Source: M3007 sp041392625 (lineage in GTDB: Bacteria > Bacteroidota > Bacteroidia > Chitinophagales > Saprospiraceae). Taken from it: 64,000 nucleotides of DNA. The stretch lies in the NCBI GenBank assembly GCA_041392625.1, contig JAWKLR010000002.1:186001-250000 (forward strand), given 5' to 3'. The notes below the pieces were generated by a model. The model did no database searches, was not told the origin of the DNA, and saw only the letters and a program-made list of their open reading frames with translations. Position 1 is the stretch's first letter, and each line of letters starts with the position of its first letter. A program made the translations under genes and the position numbers. Below are positions 40,464-49,018 of the stretch, in pieces.

Positions 40464-41281
40464 AGAAATACCGCTCCTCGGAGTAGGGGTGGGACCGCGA
40501 AAACGACTTGCGATTTTACTTCATCGCTGGTTTCCATTTTGTGAAAACGAGCAAAAACTTCCTTCCCGGTATTGGGTTCGTATCCGGCCATGTAACTCAG
40601 GTATGCCCCACATAAATCCGCACAATTTTCATCGGGTTGATTGAATGAAATGGTGACAATCGATTCAAAGCCGGTCACCAAATCGGAGATTTTATGATCC
40701 CATATTTCCCAGTCGGGCAGGTATTTATCCCAAAACTTGAGTTTCTTCAGATATTCCAGGCAGTGGCCGTTTTCGTTGTGCCCGATTTCGTGGCCCATCA
40801 CCATGGCCAATTCGTCGTCGTTTTGCAGGAAGTCGAGCATTTCGGTCGTGAAATAAATGGACCCACCTGCCACCGTAAATGCATTGAGTTCTTTCTTTTT
40901 TACAATGTACACCTTGTAGCCAAATTCTGAGTAGGTATACGGAAGCATCTTCTGGAGCATGGCGTCCAGTTTCTTTTGCCGCGGGTCGTCGCGCACGATG
41001 GTATAATCTTCCTGAACCTTTTTATGGCATTTTTCAGCAAAGTTGCGCACCTCCCTACTCGTCACAGGAATGCTGCGCATGGAGTAATCGCGGGCCTCAT
41101 CCAACCCTTCGATGGCTATTCCCGAATAGCCGTTATCGCAGGTGGATTCAGGGACAATCGTTTTGAATGGAAAATCGTATTGGGCCTGCTTGCTGCTGTT
41201 GGATTTTGCCAAAAACAAAACACCACCAACCAGGATTCCAAAGATGAGGGCAAGGATGCTGAGCGGATTAATTTTTTTCAT
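40460..41281 (-). CDS. M48-family zinc metalloprotease, C-terminus probably frameshifted
   Basis: A 273-residue membrane-anchored peptidase. An N-terminal span (LSILALIFGILVGGVLFLA) precedes the catalytic domain with HEIGHNENGH (zinc His pair and catalytic Glu) at about 165 and the third ligand in ENCADLCGAYLSY. The end of the frame reads VVFAVPPLLRG, but the conserved family tail HPYSEER is encoded in another frame at 40471-40491. A one-base change near the TTTT run at 40500-40515 therefore probably shifted the end. Start and catalytic parts look normal. Related to HtpX/BepA-type quality-control proteases. Confidence 0.75.
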   Translation of the reverse strand: MKKINPLSILALIFGILVGGVLFLAKSNSSKQAQYDFPFKTIVPESTCDNGYSGIAIEGLDEARDYSMRSIPVTSREVRNFAEKCHKKVQEDYTIVRDDPRQKKLDAMLQKMLPYTYSEFGYKVYIVKKKELNAFTVAGGSIYFTTEMLDFLQNDDELAMVMGHEIGHNENGHCLEYLKKLKFWDKYLPDWEIWDHKISDLVTGFESIVTISFNQPDENCADLCGAYLSYMAGYEPNTGKEVFARFHKMETSDEVKSQVVFAVPPLLRGAVFL

Positions 41282-41395
41282 ACAGTTCTGCTGCTACGGA
41301 TTACGAATGGGCCCTTTGGAAAGCGAAATGTACTAAAAAATAAGGAAACAATAGCAGGGTCAAGGCTTGCCCTTGCCCTAAAGTCATAAACAAAT

Positions 41396-41440
41396 AAACA
41401 AAGCCTCAAAGAGGCGAACTAAACGAATAAACAATATTAG
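41396..41440. repeat. Intergenic repeat module C
   Basis: AAACAAAGCCTCAAAGAGGC, then GAACTAAACGAATAAACAAT: an inverted copy of module C (compare 25392 and 35178). Confidence 0.7.
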
Positions 41441-41466
41441 AGAGTAGGCAAAAAGCAGTCATTTAC

Positions 41467-41474
41467 TACCTTTG
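41467..41474 (+). promoter_or_regulatory. -7 box upstream of second moxR
   Basis: TACCTTTG matches TAnnTTTG exactly. The distance to the ATG is nearly 200 bases, so a long leader or a second promoter is possible. Confidence 0.5.
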
Positions 41475-41671
41475 CGGCGTGCTTGGTAAAACAATCCTGT
41501 GATTCCAGCGTTTTTTATCGCACATTTGTTGCGCAATGTTCCGAAGGCCTGTTGTTTCGGGTTTTAGGAAGCATTGAATCAAACTAAACCGTTTATTTGG
41601 ACGTGTTTCGGTAAATCCACCTTGGATACCCGGATCGTTCCATTCAATTTGTAATCTCAATTCCTTATAAA

Positions 41672-42629
41672 ATGTCGCAATTTAAATCGGATGTAGAGGC
41701 AGTAGACGCACTGGCAAAGGCGTACAAAGACCTTTCCGCTGAAATCGGTAAAATCATTGTGGGCCAGGAAGATGTGGTCAAAGCCGTGATCATCTCGCTA
41801 TTTTCCAACGGACACTCCCTCCTTGTAGGGGTACCCGGACTTGCTAAAACCCTTCTGGTATCCACCATCGCTGAAGTACTTGACCTCGAATTTAAACGCA
41901 TTCAGTTTACCCCTGACCTGATGCCTTCGGATATCACCGGATCGGAAATCCTGGATGAAGACCGCCCGATTTACTCGCGGACCGGTTTTGCCAACATCAC
42001 TGGCTGACGAGATCGGCTCGTACTCCTCCTAAAACGCAGGCGGCACTTTGGAAGCCATGCAGGAACGCTCAGTTACCGTTGGTGGTGACCGCCACACCCT
42101 GCCAAGCCCCTTCTTCGTTCTGGCGACTCAAAACCCCATCGAACAGGAAGGCACCTACCCACTTCCTGAGGCACAGCTCGACCGTTTTATGTTCAATATT
42201 CCGTTGACCTATCCGAGCTATGAAGAAGAAGTGAATGTGGTAAAAAGCACCACCTCAAATACAAAAGCAAGCCTCAAGCACGTCTTGTCTTCTAAAGACA
42301 TTCTGGACTTCCAGGAACTGATCCGCAAAATTCCGGTTGCCGACAATGTGCTGGAATATGCCGTAGGACTGGTAGCAAAAACCCGCCCAAATACCGAGCG
42401 CGCTACCAAGGAAGCCAATGAATACCTGGCCTGGGGTGCAGGACCGCGTGCCTCTCAATACCTGGTGCTCGGCGCTAAATGTCATGCTGCTATCAATGGC
42501 AAATACAGCCCGGACATCGAAGATGTACAGGCCATTGCCAACCTCGTATTGCGCCACCGTATCGTGCGCAACTTCAAGGCGGAAGCGGAAGGTATTACAG
42601 AAGAAAACATCATCGAAGCACTGCTCTAA
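41672..42629 (+). pseudogene. Second MoxR-family ATPase, disrupted near the Walker B motif
   Basis: A MoxR AAA+ ATPase that would be about 320 residues. The first part (to 41990) has Walker A GVPGLAKT and FTPDLMPSDITG; the second (from about 42048) has EAMQERSVTVGG, LATQNPIEQEGTYPLPEAQ and ASQYLVLGAKCHA. Between them, at 41970-42050, the Walker B segment expected to read like ADEINRTPPKTQAALL is scattered over frames: one base is missing in GGTTTTGCC, about two near ATCACTGG, with a garbled ATCGGCTCG, and one missing in CACTTTGG. All are short losses, several in homopolymers, so sequencing error is as likely as decay. Not followed by DUF58 or vWA genes. Confidence 0.8.
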
Positions 42630-42661
42630 TCGAGCATAATCGATCTTGATAAAATAGCTAG

Positions 42662-42700
42662 AAACCGGGTTTTGCACTGCGCAAAGCCCGGTTTTTTGTT
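42662..42700 (+). terminator. Terminator of second moxR
   Basis: Fourteen-base arms (AAACCGGGTTTTGC / GCAAAGCCCGGTTT, one G-T pair) followed by a T-rich run. Confidence 0.85.
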
Positions 42701-42736
42701 TTTCTACATGCAAGGAAGCAGGTGAAATAAATTATT

Positions 42737-42754
42737 TTTAGGTTTGTCTAAATT
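42737..42754 (+). promoter_or_regulatory. Candidate DtxR/MntR operator
   Basis: TTTAGGTTTGTCTAAATT has TTTAG and CTAAA half-sites in inverted orientation and resembles the DtxR-box pattern TTAGGnnnnnCTAA. It overlaps the upstream part of the promoter of a DtxR-family regulator, so autorepression in the presence of Mn or Fe is a plausible inference. Confidence 0.5.
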
Positions 42755-42761
42755 ATTTTTT

Positions 42762-42769
42762 TACCTTTG
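42762..42769 (+). promoter_or_regulatory. -7 box of metalloregulator-Nramp operon
   Basis: TACCTTTG, an exact TAnnTTTG box, 28 bases before the ATG at 42798. A TTTG at 42743 is only 15 bases upstream, shorter than usual. Confidence 0.6.
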
Positions 42770-42797
42770 CGTAATCTTAATTGAATCCACGAAGAGT

Positions 42798-43457
42798 ATG
42801 ATATCACAAACAGAAGAAAATTACCTGAAGTCCATTTTCAAGATTTCAGAAAAAGAAGGAAAGGCCGCCAGCACCAATGCCATCGCATCCGACCTGCAAA
42901 CAACAGCCGCCTCGGTGAGCGACATGCTCAAGCGTCTGGCTGAAAAAGAGCTGATTGTGTATGAAAAATACCGCGGTGTAGAACTGAGCGAATCCGGTCA
43001 GCAGATCGCTACCCAACTCATCCGGAAGCACCGGCTGTGGGAGGTGTTTTTAGTGGAAAAACTCGGCTTCAATTGGGATGAAGTTCACGACTTCGCCGAA
43101 CAACTCGAACACGTGCAGGGCAACAGCCTCGTAAACCGGCTCGATAGTTTTCTCGGCAATCCCCGCTTCGACCCACACGGCGATCCCATCCCGGATGCAA
43201 ACGGGCAGTGGACCTTCCGGAAACAGTCGCTGCTTTCCAAATTACAGCCGGGATTCAAAGGGCATATCACTGGTGTGGAAAACCACAGCTCCGATTTTTT
43301 ACAATACCTCAACCAACAGGGACTCCTGCTGGGAAAAGGACTGGAACTGCTGGAGCGCTATCCATACGACCAATCCGTCCGCGTACGATTAGAAGACGGC
43401 CGTGAACTGACCCTGAGTGACAAGGTAACCCAAAACCTATACCTGAAAGAAGCATGA
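42798..43457 (+). CDS. DtxR/MntR-family metal-dependent repressor
   Basis: A 219-residue metalloregulator. The winged helix is at residues 5-65 (SQTEENYLKSIFKISE, then TNAIASDLQTTAASVSDMLKRL, cut as IASDLQTTAASVSDML). The dimerisation and metal-binding domain follows at 70-135 with HRLWEVFLVEKLG, and EVHDFAEQLEHV supplies the expected Glu/His ligands. An SH3-like FeoA domain fills the C-terminus (SLLSKLQPGFKGHI to VRLEDGRELTLSDKV). The ATG at 42798 is chosen because 18 upstream codons overlap the promoter. The stop overlaps the ATG of the Nramp gene by four bases, so the regulator and the transporter are one operon controlling Mn (or Fe) uptake. Confidence 0.93.
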   Translation: MISQTEENYLKSIFKISEKEGKAASTNAIASDLQTTAASVSDMLKRLAEKELIVYEKYRGVELSESGQQIATQLIRKHRLWEVFLVEKLGFNWDEVHDFAEQLEHVQGNSLVNRLDSFLGNPRFDPHGDPIPDANGQWTFRKQSLLSKLQPGFKGHITGVENHSSDFLQYLNQQGLLLGKGLELLERYPYDQSVRVRLEDGRELTLSDKVTQNLYLKEA

Positions 43458-45318
43458 GCAAGAACCAAAAGCAAAGCAAATCCCTCTCCGAGGTGCATGG
43501 CTCGGTAGAGACCAATGTGAAGGGCGGATTTTGGCGACGCCTGTTTGCCTTCCTCGGTCCGGCCTACCTCGTAAGTGTCGGATACATGGATCCGGGCAAC
43601 TGGGCGACCGACCTTGCCGGAGGCAGCCGCTTCGGCTATTCCCTCCTGTGGGTTCTCCTGATGTCCAACCTGATTGCCCTGCTCCTCCAAAGCCTGTGTG
43701 TGCGCCTGGGCGTTGTGGCACAGCGCGACCTGGCCCAGGCCTCCCGCGAACTTTACCCACGCCCCGTCAACCTTTTTCTCTACCTCCTGGCAGAAGTTGC
43801 CATTGCAGCGACCGACCTCGCCGAAGTAGTGGGCATGGCCATCGGTTTGCAGCTGCTTTTCGACCTGCCCCTGATATGGGGTGTTGCCATCAGCGTACTC
43901 GATGCATTTCTACTCCTGTTTTTAATGCAGTGGGGCATCCGCAAACTGGAAGCATTTATTATCAGCCTGATAGCCATAATCGGAGGTGCATTTCTGGTGC
44001 AGATGATCCTTGCCAAGCCCGATATGGGTGCCGTTGCAACGGGATTTTTAGTTCCATCCATTTCCAACGCAGAAGCCCTTTTTATTGCCATTGGTATCAT
44101 CGGCACAACGGTCATGCCGCACAACCTCTACCTCCTCCGCCCTGGTGCAAACATAAAATTGACCGGAGCACTTCGGGCTTGAAGCGGCTGCAAATACAAC
44201 ATCATCGACTCCGCGGTGGCTCAACCTCGCACTTTACCAATGCAGCCATCCTGATTTTGGCCGCAGCCGTGTTCCATAAACAAGGATACACCGGTGTCTC
44301 AGAAATCAGGATGCACACCGCCTCTGGAACTGCTCGGAAAAAGTTCTGCGCCCGTGCTTTTCGCCATAACCGGTGCAGCGCCGGGCAAAGCAGTACCGTA
44401 ACGGTACGCTTGGCCGGACAAATCATCGTGAGCTATCTGCACCTCCGGATCGCTCCCTGGCTGCGCCGGGTGATTACCGTTTGCTGGCGGTGGTTCCCGC
44501 TATGCTAACCATTACCTTTTAGGTGAAAGCGCGACAGGATATGCTCATTCTCAGTCAGGTAATTCTAAGCATGCAACTGGGCTTTGCAATCATTCCGCTC
44601 CTGCATTTTGTGAGCGACGAGCGGCGCATGGGCCCGTTGCCATCAAATTCTGGGTAAAACTCGGAGGCTGGGCGAGCACCCTGATCATCGTGGCACTCAA
44701 CATTCAACTCGTCATAGAAGAAGTAAACCACTGGGCTGCCCACGCCGGTGATTCCAAATGGCTGGTGTATTACGTGGTCGTTCCCTTCTTTTTGCTGGCT
44801 GCGACCACGTATTGCTTTACATAGCAATTATGCCCCTGCTATCGCGCAGGAAAGACTCCCGCATCCGCGCTCCACACGGCGTTTTCTCCGGATTGGAAGC
44901 GGGGCCGCGCCCACAATACAAAGCCATCGCAGTGACCATCGACTTTTCGCATGCCGATCAACTCGCTTTGCGACATGCCCTCGAACAGGGGCAGACGCCC
45001 CGCTACCTCCTGTTTCACGCTGTTGAAACCGCCGGAGCCATTGTGATGGGCGACGACATACACGACTACGAAGCCGAATCGGATAAAATCAATCTGGAAA
45101 AATACGGCACCCAACTCCAGGAAATGGGCTATACCTGTGAGACCGTCATCGGGTACGGTTCACCCAAAAAGGCCATTCCTAAAATGGTGCAGGAACAACA
45201 ACCCGACCTGCTCGTGATGGGAGCACACGGCCATACCGGCTTGATGGACCTGGTACTCGGCACCACCGTTGGCGCCGTACGGCATGCCGTTCGGATTCCG
45301 GTGTTGATCGTGCGCTAA
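43454..45318 (+). pseudogene. Nramp Mn/Fe transporter with C-terminal universal stress (UspA) domain, frameshifted
   Basis: An Nramp-family proton-coupled divalent-metal importer, about 620 residues if frames are joined. The first frame (to 44182) includes the metal-binding motif of helix 1, GYMDPGNWATDLAGG, and IGTTVMPHNLYL of helix 6. From about 44130 to 44830 the reading frame changes several times: FTNAAILILAAAVF, SSTVTGTLAGQI-like and ILSQVILSMQLGFAIIPLL are found in different frames. From 44758 the last frame carries end helices and then a UspA domain (AIAVTIDFSHADQLALRHAL, cut as VTIDFSHADQLALRH; GAHGHTGLMDLVLGTTVG with the ATP-binding G-2x-G-9x-G loop). Either decayed or affected by sequencing error; the Usp fusion is a family variant known from Bacteroidota. 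Confidence 0.82.
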
Positions 45319-46412
45319 TCCGAACCTGTAGCCAGCGGGCGCACCGTTTGAACCAGGTGCAGAAACATTTTTCCCGGCTCTTCAAACGGGATTAAATGGG
45401 CTGAATGGTCAAACCAAACGGCTTCTTTGACTGGCGCAATTACCTGCTCCATCCAGGCTGCTGTTGGAGCCGACGGGGTGGTATAATCATGCCGGCCCAT
45501 GTACATAAAAACGGGAATTGGAAACACATGTACCGGCTTAAAATCGACTTCAAACAGTTTGGGAAGCAGGATTGGCAGAGTAAAATCAAGCCCTTTGCCA
45601 ATGCCATCTGCTTCTGCTTTTGAATACTCCGGCGACAAATAAGGCAGCTTAAAATAATACATGGAGTTATCCCGAAAGGCGGAGAGCCCCCCGTAAAACT
45701 GCGGCCATTTTCTGGCAACAACAACACGCTCAGCGCTCAAGGGCCCATCGCCCGGATACGGCGCAATTGCCTCCAGTTCTGCAAGAGCCAGGGTATCGTT
45801 TCGCTTTTGGGCTTCAGCCAATGCGTATTCAAACCCAAGGCGCTCATTTTCCAAAGCATCAATCACCTGCCCAATGCCAACATACGCATAAAACAGTTCG
45901 GGTTGTTTTAGTACCGCCGTCATGGAAACAATGGTTCCCCAACTGTGCCCAACCAAAACAACTTTTTCTTTTTTATACCGCGCGCAGAGGTCTTGAGTCA
46001 GTTGAATCAAATCATCGGCATACTGGTCGATGGTGAGCGTGCCTGCGAGGTCTTTTGATTCATTGTTCAGGTAACTTGTGCCTGCGCCGCGTTGATCGTA
46101 CTGCACGACGGTGAAATATTCTTCAAGCGGCTTCTGATATGCCCAGGCCAGGGGCGCCATGGGAGAGGCGGGACCTCCGTGTACAAAAATGAGCAGGGGA
46201 TTGTCTTTATCCTGTCCGCGTACAAAAATTGACTGTGGAATTCCGCCAAGCTCCACCTGAAAATTTTCCTGAACCCCATTTGGATTCACGATGGCATTCA
46301 GATCCCGGATGATTTCGACCGGCTGAAAGGATGGTTCTTCGGGTTCCTGGCAAGCAGTCAAAAACACACAGAGCACCAGGATGTAAGGCATTGTCTTCCC
46401 CATAAAAGTCAT
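45315..46412 (-). CDS. Alpha/beta-hydrolase lipoprotein (proline iminopeptidase-like)
   Basis: A 365-residue lipoprotein with lipobox LTAC (VLCVFLTACQEPE). The alpha/beta-hydrolase core has the oxyanion HGGPASP motif, the nucleophile in GHSWGTI at about residue 155, the acid Asp in GRHDYTTP and the base His in DHSAHLIPFEEP. HGGP and GQSWG/GHSWG together point to the proline-iminopeptidase-like S33 group. It would act at the inner face of the outer membrane or in the periplasm. ATG codons at 46412 and 46403 are both possible. Its last four bases overlap the end of the convergent Nramp-Usp gene. Confidence 0.88.
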   Translation of the reverse strand: MTFMGKTMPYILVLCVFLTACQEPEEPSFQPVEIIRDLNAIVNPNGVQENFQVELGGIPQSIFVRGQDKDNPLLIFVHGGPASPMAPLAWAYQKPLEEYFTVVQYDQRGAGTSYLNNESKDLAGTLTIDQYADDLIQLTQDLCARYKKEKVVLVGHSWGTIVSMTAVLKQPELFYAYVGIGQVIDALENERLGFEYALAEAQKRNDTLALAELEAIAPYPGDGPLSAERVVVARKWPQFYGGLSAFRDNSMYYFKLPYLSPEYSKAEADGIGKGLDFTLPILLPKLFEVDFKPVHVFPIPVFMYMGRHDYTTPSAPTAAWMEQVIAPVKEAVWFDHSAHLIPFEEPGKMFLHLVQTVRPLATGSD

Positions 46413-46528
46413 TGGTTATTTCGATTTGTTTGGAAAGACTGAAGAACGGCAAAATGGTTGCAAATGCAAAACGAGGAAGGCAATTCAATGCCCTCCTCGC
46501 TTGTTTTCATAGCAGCTTACCGGAACCT

Positions 46529-46891
46529 TTAATTCATTGAATGAAACGCCACACGATTGCCTTCCGAATCCAGGAAAATAGCCATGAAGCCGTTTTCACC
46601 GATGCTGGTTTTCGGCATCAGCACGGAACCTCCGGCAGACTCCACTTTGCTGAGGGGCAAGGCCAGGTCTTCGCCTCCGTTCAGGTACACCAGCGCCCCT
46701 TCCTGGTTGGGTTTGTTGCCATTTCCATGCGTTACGCAGCCGCCTACCCCTTCGCCGGATGTTGGGAAAAAAGCCATCTTGAATTCGCCGTCGAATGGTT
46801 GCAGGGTAGTACCCATCACCTGATTGTAAAATGAAACGGCGCGGTCGAAATCAACAGCGGGAAGTTCGAACCAATTAATTGCATTAGCCAT
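46529..46891 (-). CDS. VOC-family (glyoxalase/bleomycin-resistance fold) protein
   Basis: A 120-residue vicinal-oxygen-chelate protein. Two beta-alpha-beta-beta-beta modules are seen, with INWFELPAVDFDRAVSFYNQV at the start and FMAIFLDSEGNRVAFHSMN at the end (potential metal ligands Glu and His). The ATG at 46891 is used; longer frames upstream cross the divergent promoter region. It resembles small VOC proteins annotated as glyoxalase; no substrate is assigned. The neighbouring divergent gene is unrelated. Confidence 0.88.
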   Translation of the reverse strand: MANAINWFELPAVDFDRAVSFYNQVMGTTLQPFDGEFKMAFFPTSGEGVGGCVTHGNGNKPNQEGALVYLNGGEDLALPLSKVESAGGSVLMPKTSIGENGFMAIFLDSEGNRVAFHSMN

Positions 46892-47009
46892 AATGGTAAA
46901 TAAAATTTTTCGGGAGTTAATCCCGAGTGAAACAATGCCACAAAAGTATTGCGGCACGTTATTTGTTTTTAAATTACTTTTTAAAAAACATAGCAACCCA
47001 AACCGGGAT

Positions 47010-48407
47010 ATGAAAAAATACGAAAACCTGTTTTACCTCATTCAATCGCTGAACAAAAGCGAAAAACGCTACTTCAAAATAGAAGCGAATACGGAAGAAA
47101 ACGCTTACATTCAGTTGTTTGACGCCATAGAGGAACAAAAAACCTACGATGAAGCCCAGATCAAAAGTCAGTTTCAGGATGCGGGCTTTGTGCGGCAGCT
47201 GTCGACCATGAAAAACTACTTGTTGAATAAAATTCTTAGGTCCCTACGCAATTTTCACAGCGAGCAATCCGTCAATTTTAAACTGCTCACCAGTCTGCAA
47301 AACATCGAAATTTTATACAACAAAGGGCTCTATGAACTCTGTTCATCCGAGATAAAACGGGCTGAAAAACAGGCTGCCAATTTTCAAAATCACTTTTTGC
47401 AGGTGCAGTTGGTCGACTGGAAGCGGCGGGTACACCAAGCCCTGCACCCGAGCGACCGGGCCGGTATTCTGGCCTATGTAAAAGCCCAGCAAGACCTGCT
47501 CCAGACCAGCAACGAGTACCTCGAATTGCTCCGTGCGAACATCCACCCGGAGCAGTTTTCCATTGTGCACAAAAAATCGGACACCCTCCAGAACACCACC
47601 TTGCGCGAACTGCTGAGTTATCAGAAATCGCTGTCGAACCACGACCCCGTCATGGCCCGCAACACCCTCGAAAACCTGATAAAAAAATGGGATGCGCGCC
47701 CGGAACTCATCCGCGAATACCTGGCCATGTACCTCTCGGTCAACAACAACTACCTGGCTTTTTTAATTTATGAAAAAAAATACCAGGAAGCGCTGCAGCA
47801 CATGGAGGCCCTCAAAAAACGCCTGCCGGAAACCCGGTACGAAACGGCCATAGTGGTAAAGGAAACCCTGCGCCGCATCAACACCGAGCTCGAAATTTAC
47901 CGCGATGCCGGGATGCTGGCCGAGGGCAAAGCCTTTATTCCTGAAGTGCAGGCCTTTGTAGAGCAACACCGGGCCATTGTGCCGCCGAGCTACTGGCTTT
48001 CCTTCCGGTTTCAGTTTGCCTACATCCATTTTTTGCTAAAAGATTTCGACTCCGCCCTCCACTGGATCAACGACATCCTCAATACCAGCACCCCGCGCGA
48101 GCGGGAGGAGAACGAACTAATCAAAAATACCCATTGGCTAAATCTGCTGGTGCACTTTGAACTCGGCAACCATTTTGCGTTCCGCTATATGATAGACGGG
48201 ATGAAGCGGTTTTTGCAAAAACAAAAATCGGAAGAAGCCTACGAGCAACTGCTGCTCCGCTCGCTGGCACACATCTCCGGCCTGCCCAGCAAACGCGAGC
48301 AGAAAACGGCCTTCATCGAATTGTATGAAAAACTGGTGCGCACCAAATTCCCACCCCGCGTGCTGCGCATGGTGGATTTTGTGGGCTGGGTGCGGGGCAA
48401 GATTTAG
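47010..48407 (+). CDS. Helical-repeat protein of unknown function
   Basis: A 465-residue soluble protein, nearly all predicted helical, with no signal peptide. It starts MKKYENLFYLIQSLNKSEKRYFK, where the segment LNKSEKRYFK is a conserved opening of a Bacteroidota-specific family. Later segments have TPR-like pairs of helices (YLAFLIYEKKYQEALQHMEAL, cut as EKKYQEALQHMEA; FAYIHFLLKDFDSALHWIND). I do not recognise a defined function; protein-protein scaffolding is the usual guess for such repeats. The start at 47010 leaves 118 bases to the divergent VOC gene. Confidence 0.7.
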   Translation: MKKYENLFYLIQSLNKSEKRYFKIEANTEENAYIQLFDAIEEQKTYDEAQIKSQFQDAGFVRQLSTMKNYLLNKILRSLRNFHSEQSVNFKLLTSLQNIEILYNKGLYELCSSEIKRAEKQAANFQNHFLQVQLVDWKRRVHQALHPSDRAGILAYVKAQQDLLQTSNEYLELLRANIHPEQFSIVHKKSDTLQNTTLRELLSYQKSLSNHDPVMARNTLENLIKKWDARPELIREYLAMYLSVNNNYLAFLIYEKKYQEALQHMEALKKRLPETRYETAIVVKETLRRINTELEIYRDAGMLAEGKAFIPEVQAFVEQHRAIVPPSYWLSFRFQFAYIHFLLKDFDSALHWINDILNTSTPREREENELIKNTHWLNLLVHFELGNHFAFRYMIDGMKRFLQKQKSEEAYEQLLLRSLAHISGLPSKREQKTAFIELYEKLVRTKFPPRVLRMVDFVGWVRGKI

Positions 48408-48430
48408 AGCCTGTTTGGGATTTTAGATCG

Positions 48431-48931
48431 CTAAGGAAGGGGAGCCCAGGCACTTCTTTTCAACTCATACACCAGGCAGGGCACACCGTCGAATTCCCGT
48501 TCCTCCAGGAGTTCAAACCCGAGTCGCTCGTAAAACCGGTGTGCCTTGGTGTTGGATTTCAGCGGATCGATCAGAATGCCTGTGATTTCGGGGTTTTGAA
48601 AACAGCGTTCAAATGCGAGCTGCATCAACTGCGTACCGTACCCTTTATTCAGGTTCTTTTTTTCGCCAATCCAGATGTCGATGGCTTTCTTATTGGGTTC
48701 CACGGCACCCCAATACTGTGTCTCTTCTTTATAGGGGTCGATGATCTGCAAAAAACCAATGGGCTCGCCCTGCCATTCTGCAATCAGTTGCTCCCGCCAT
48801 TCCGGAGTTCGGAGCAGTTCTACTTCCCAATTCCAGTCATCGTCCGGGTCGCAGTCGATCACGTGTTGTTGTGCATCCCAATGCCGGAGCAGGGCGAGGT
48901 CGTGGATAGTGGCAGGGCGGAGGGTTAGCAT
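48431..48931 (-). CDS. GNAT acetyltransferase, AAC(6')-like
   Basis: A 166-residue Gcn5-related acetyltransferase. The acetyl-CoA loop is NLNKGYGTQLMQLAF (R/Q-x-x-G-x-G/A variant KGYGT), followed by ILIDPLKSNTKAHRFYERLGF. The full pattern (LRPATIHDLALLRHW, GEPIGFLQI, DIWIGEKKNLNKGYGT) parallels the aminoglycoside 6'-N-acetyltransferase subgroup, but that family also holds enzymes with other substrates, so resistance is not claimed. It lies at the downstream end of the tandem lipoprotein repeats, whose last hairpin separates it from the preceding gene. Confidence 0.83.
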   Translation of the reverse strand: MLTLRPATIHDLALLRHWDAQQHVIDCDPDDDWNWEVELLRTPEWREQLIAEWQGEPIGFLQIIDPYKEETQYWGAVEPNKKAIDIWIGEKKNLNKGYGTQLMQLAFERCFQNPEITGILIDPLKSNTKAHRFYERLGFELLEEREFDGVPCLVYELKRSAWAPLP

Positions 48932-48954
48932 GGGTGAGGGGGAATTTTATGTAT

Positions 48955-49017
48955 AAAATTGCATAGCGCGCAAACAAGGCAAAAGCCTCTTCAACGCTCT
49001 ATGCACACAATGCAATT
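48955..49017. terminator. Hairpin of tandem unit, copy 1
   Basis: GCATAGCGCG (48961-48970) pairs with CGCTCTATGC (48995-49004, one mismatch), with an inner AAGGC/GCCTC stem and outer AAATTGCA/TGCAATTT. The unit recurs at 49612 and 50270, always between two lipoprotein copies. Confidence 0.6.
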
Positions 49018-49018
49018 T

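Larger units (their letters stand above)
41282..41671. other. Divergent intergenic region with module C and promoter
   Basis: This 390-base region has a GCAAGGGCAAGCCTTG-type inverted block near 41366 (also near 35446), an inverted module C (41396-41440) and a TACCTTTG -7 box at 41467. The rest, up to the ATG at 41672, is a long leader of about 190 bases in which I see no clear structured element. Confidence 0.55.

Noticed and set aside
48431..48931. GNAT protein as an aminoglycoside-resistance enzyme
   Set aside because: Only subgroup similarity is visible; substrate cannot be inferred from sequence.
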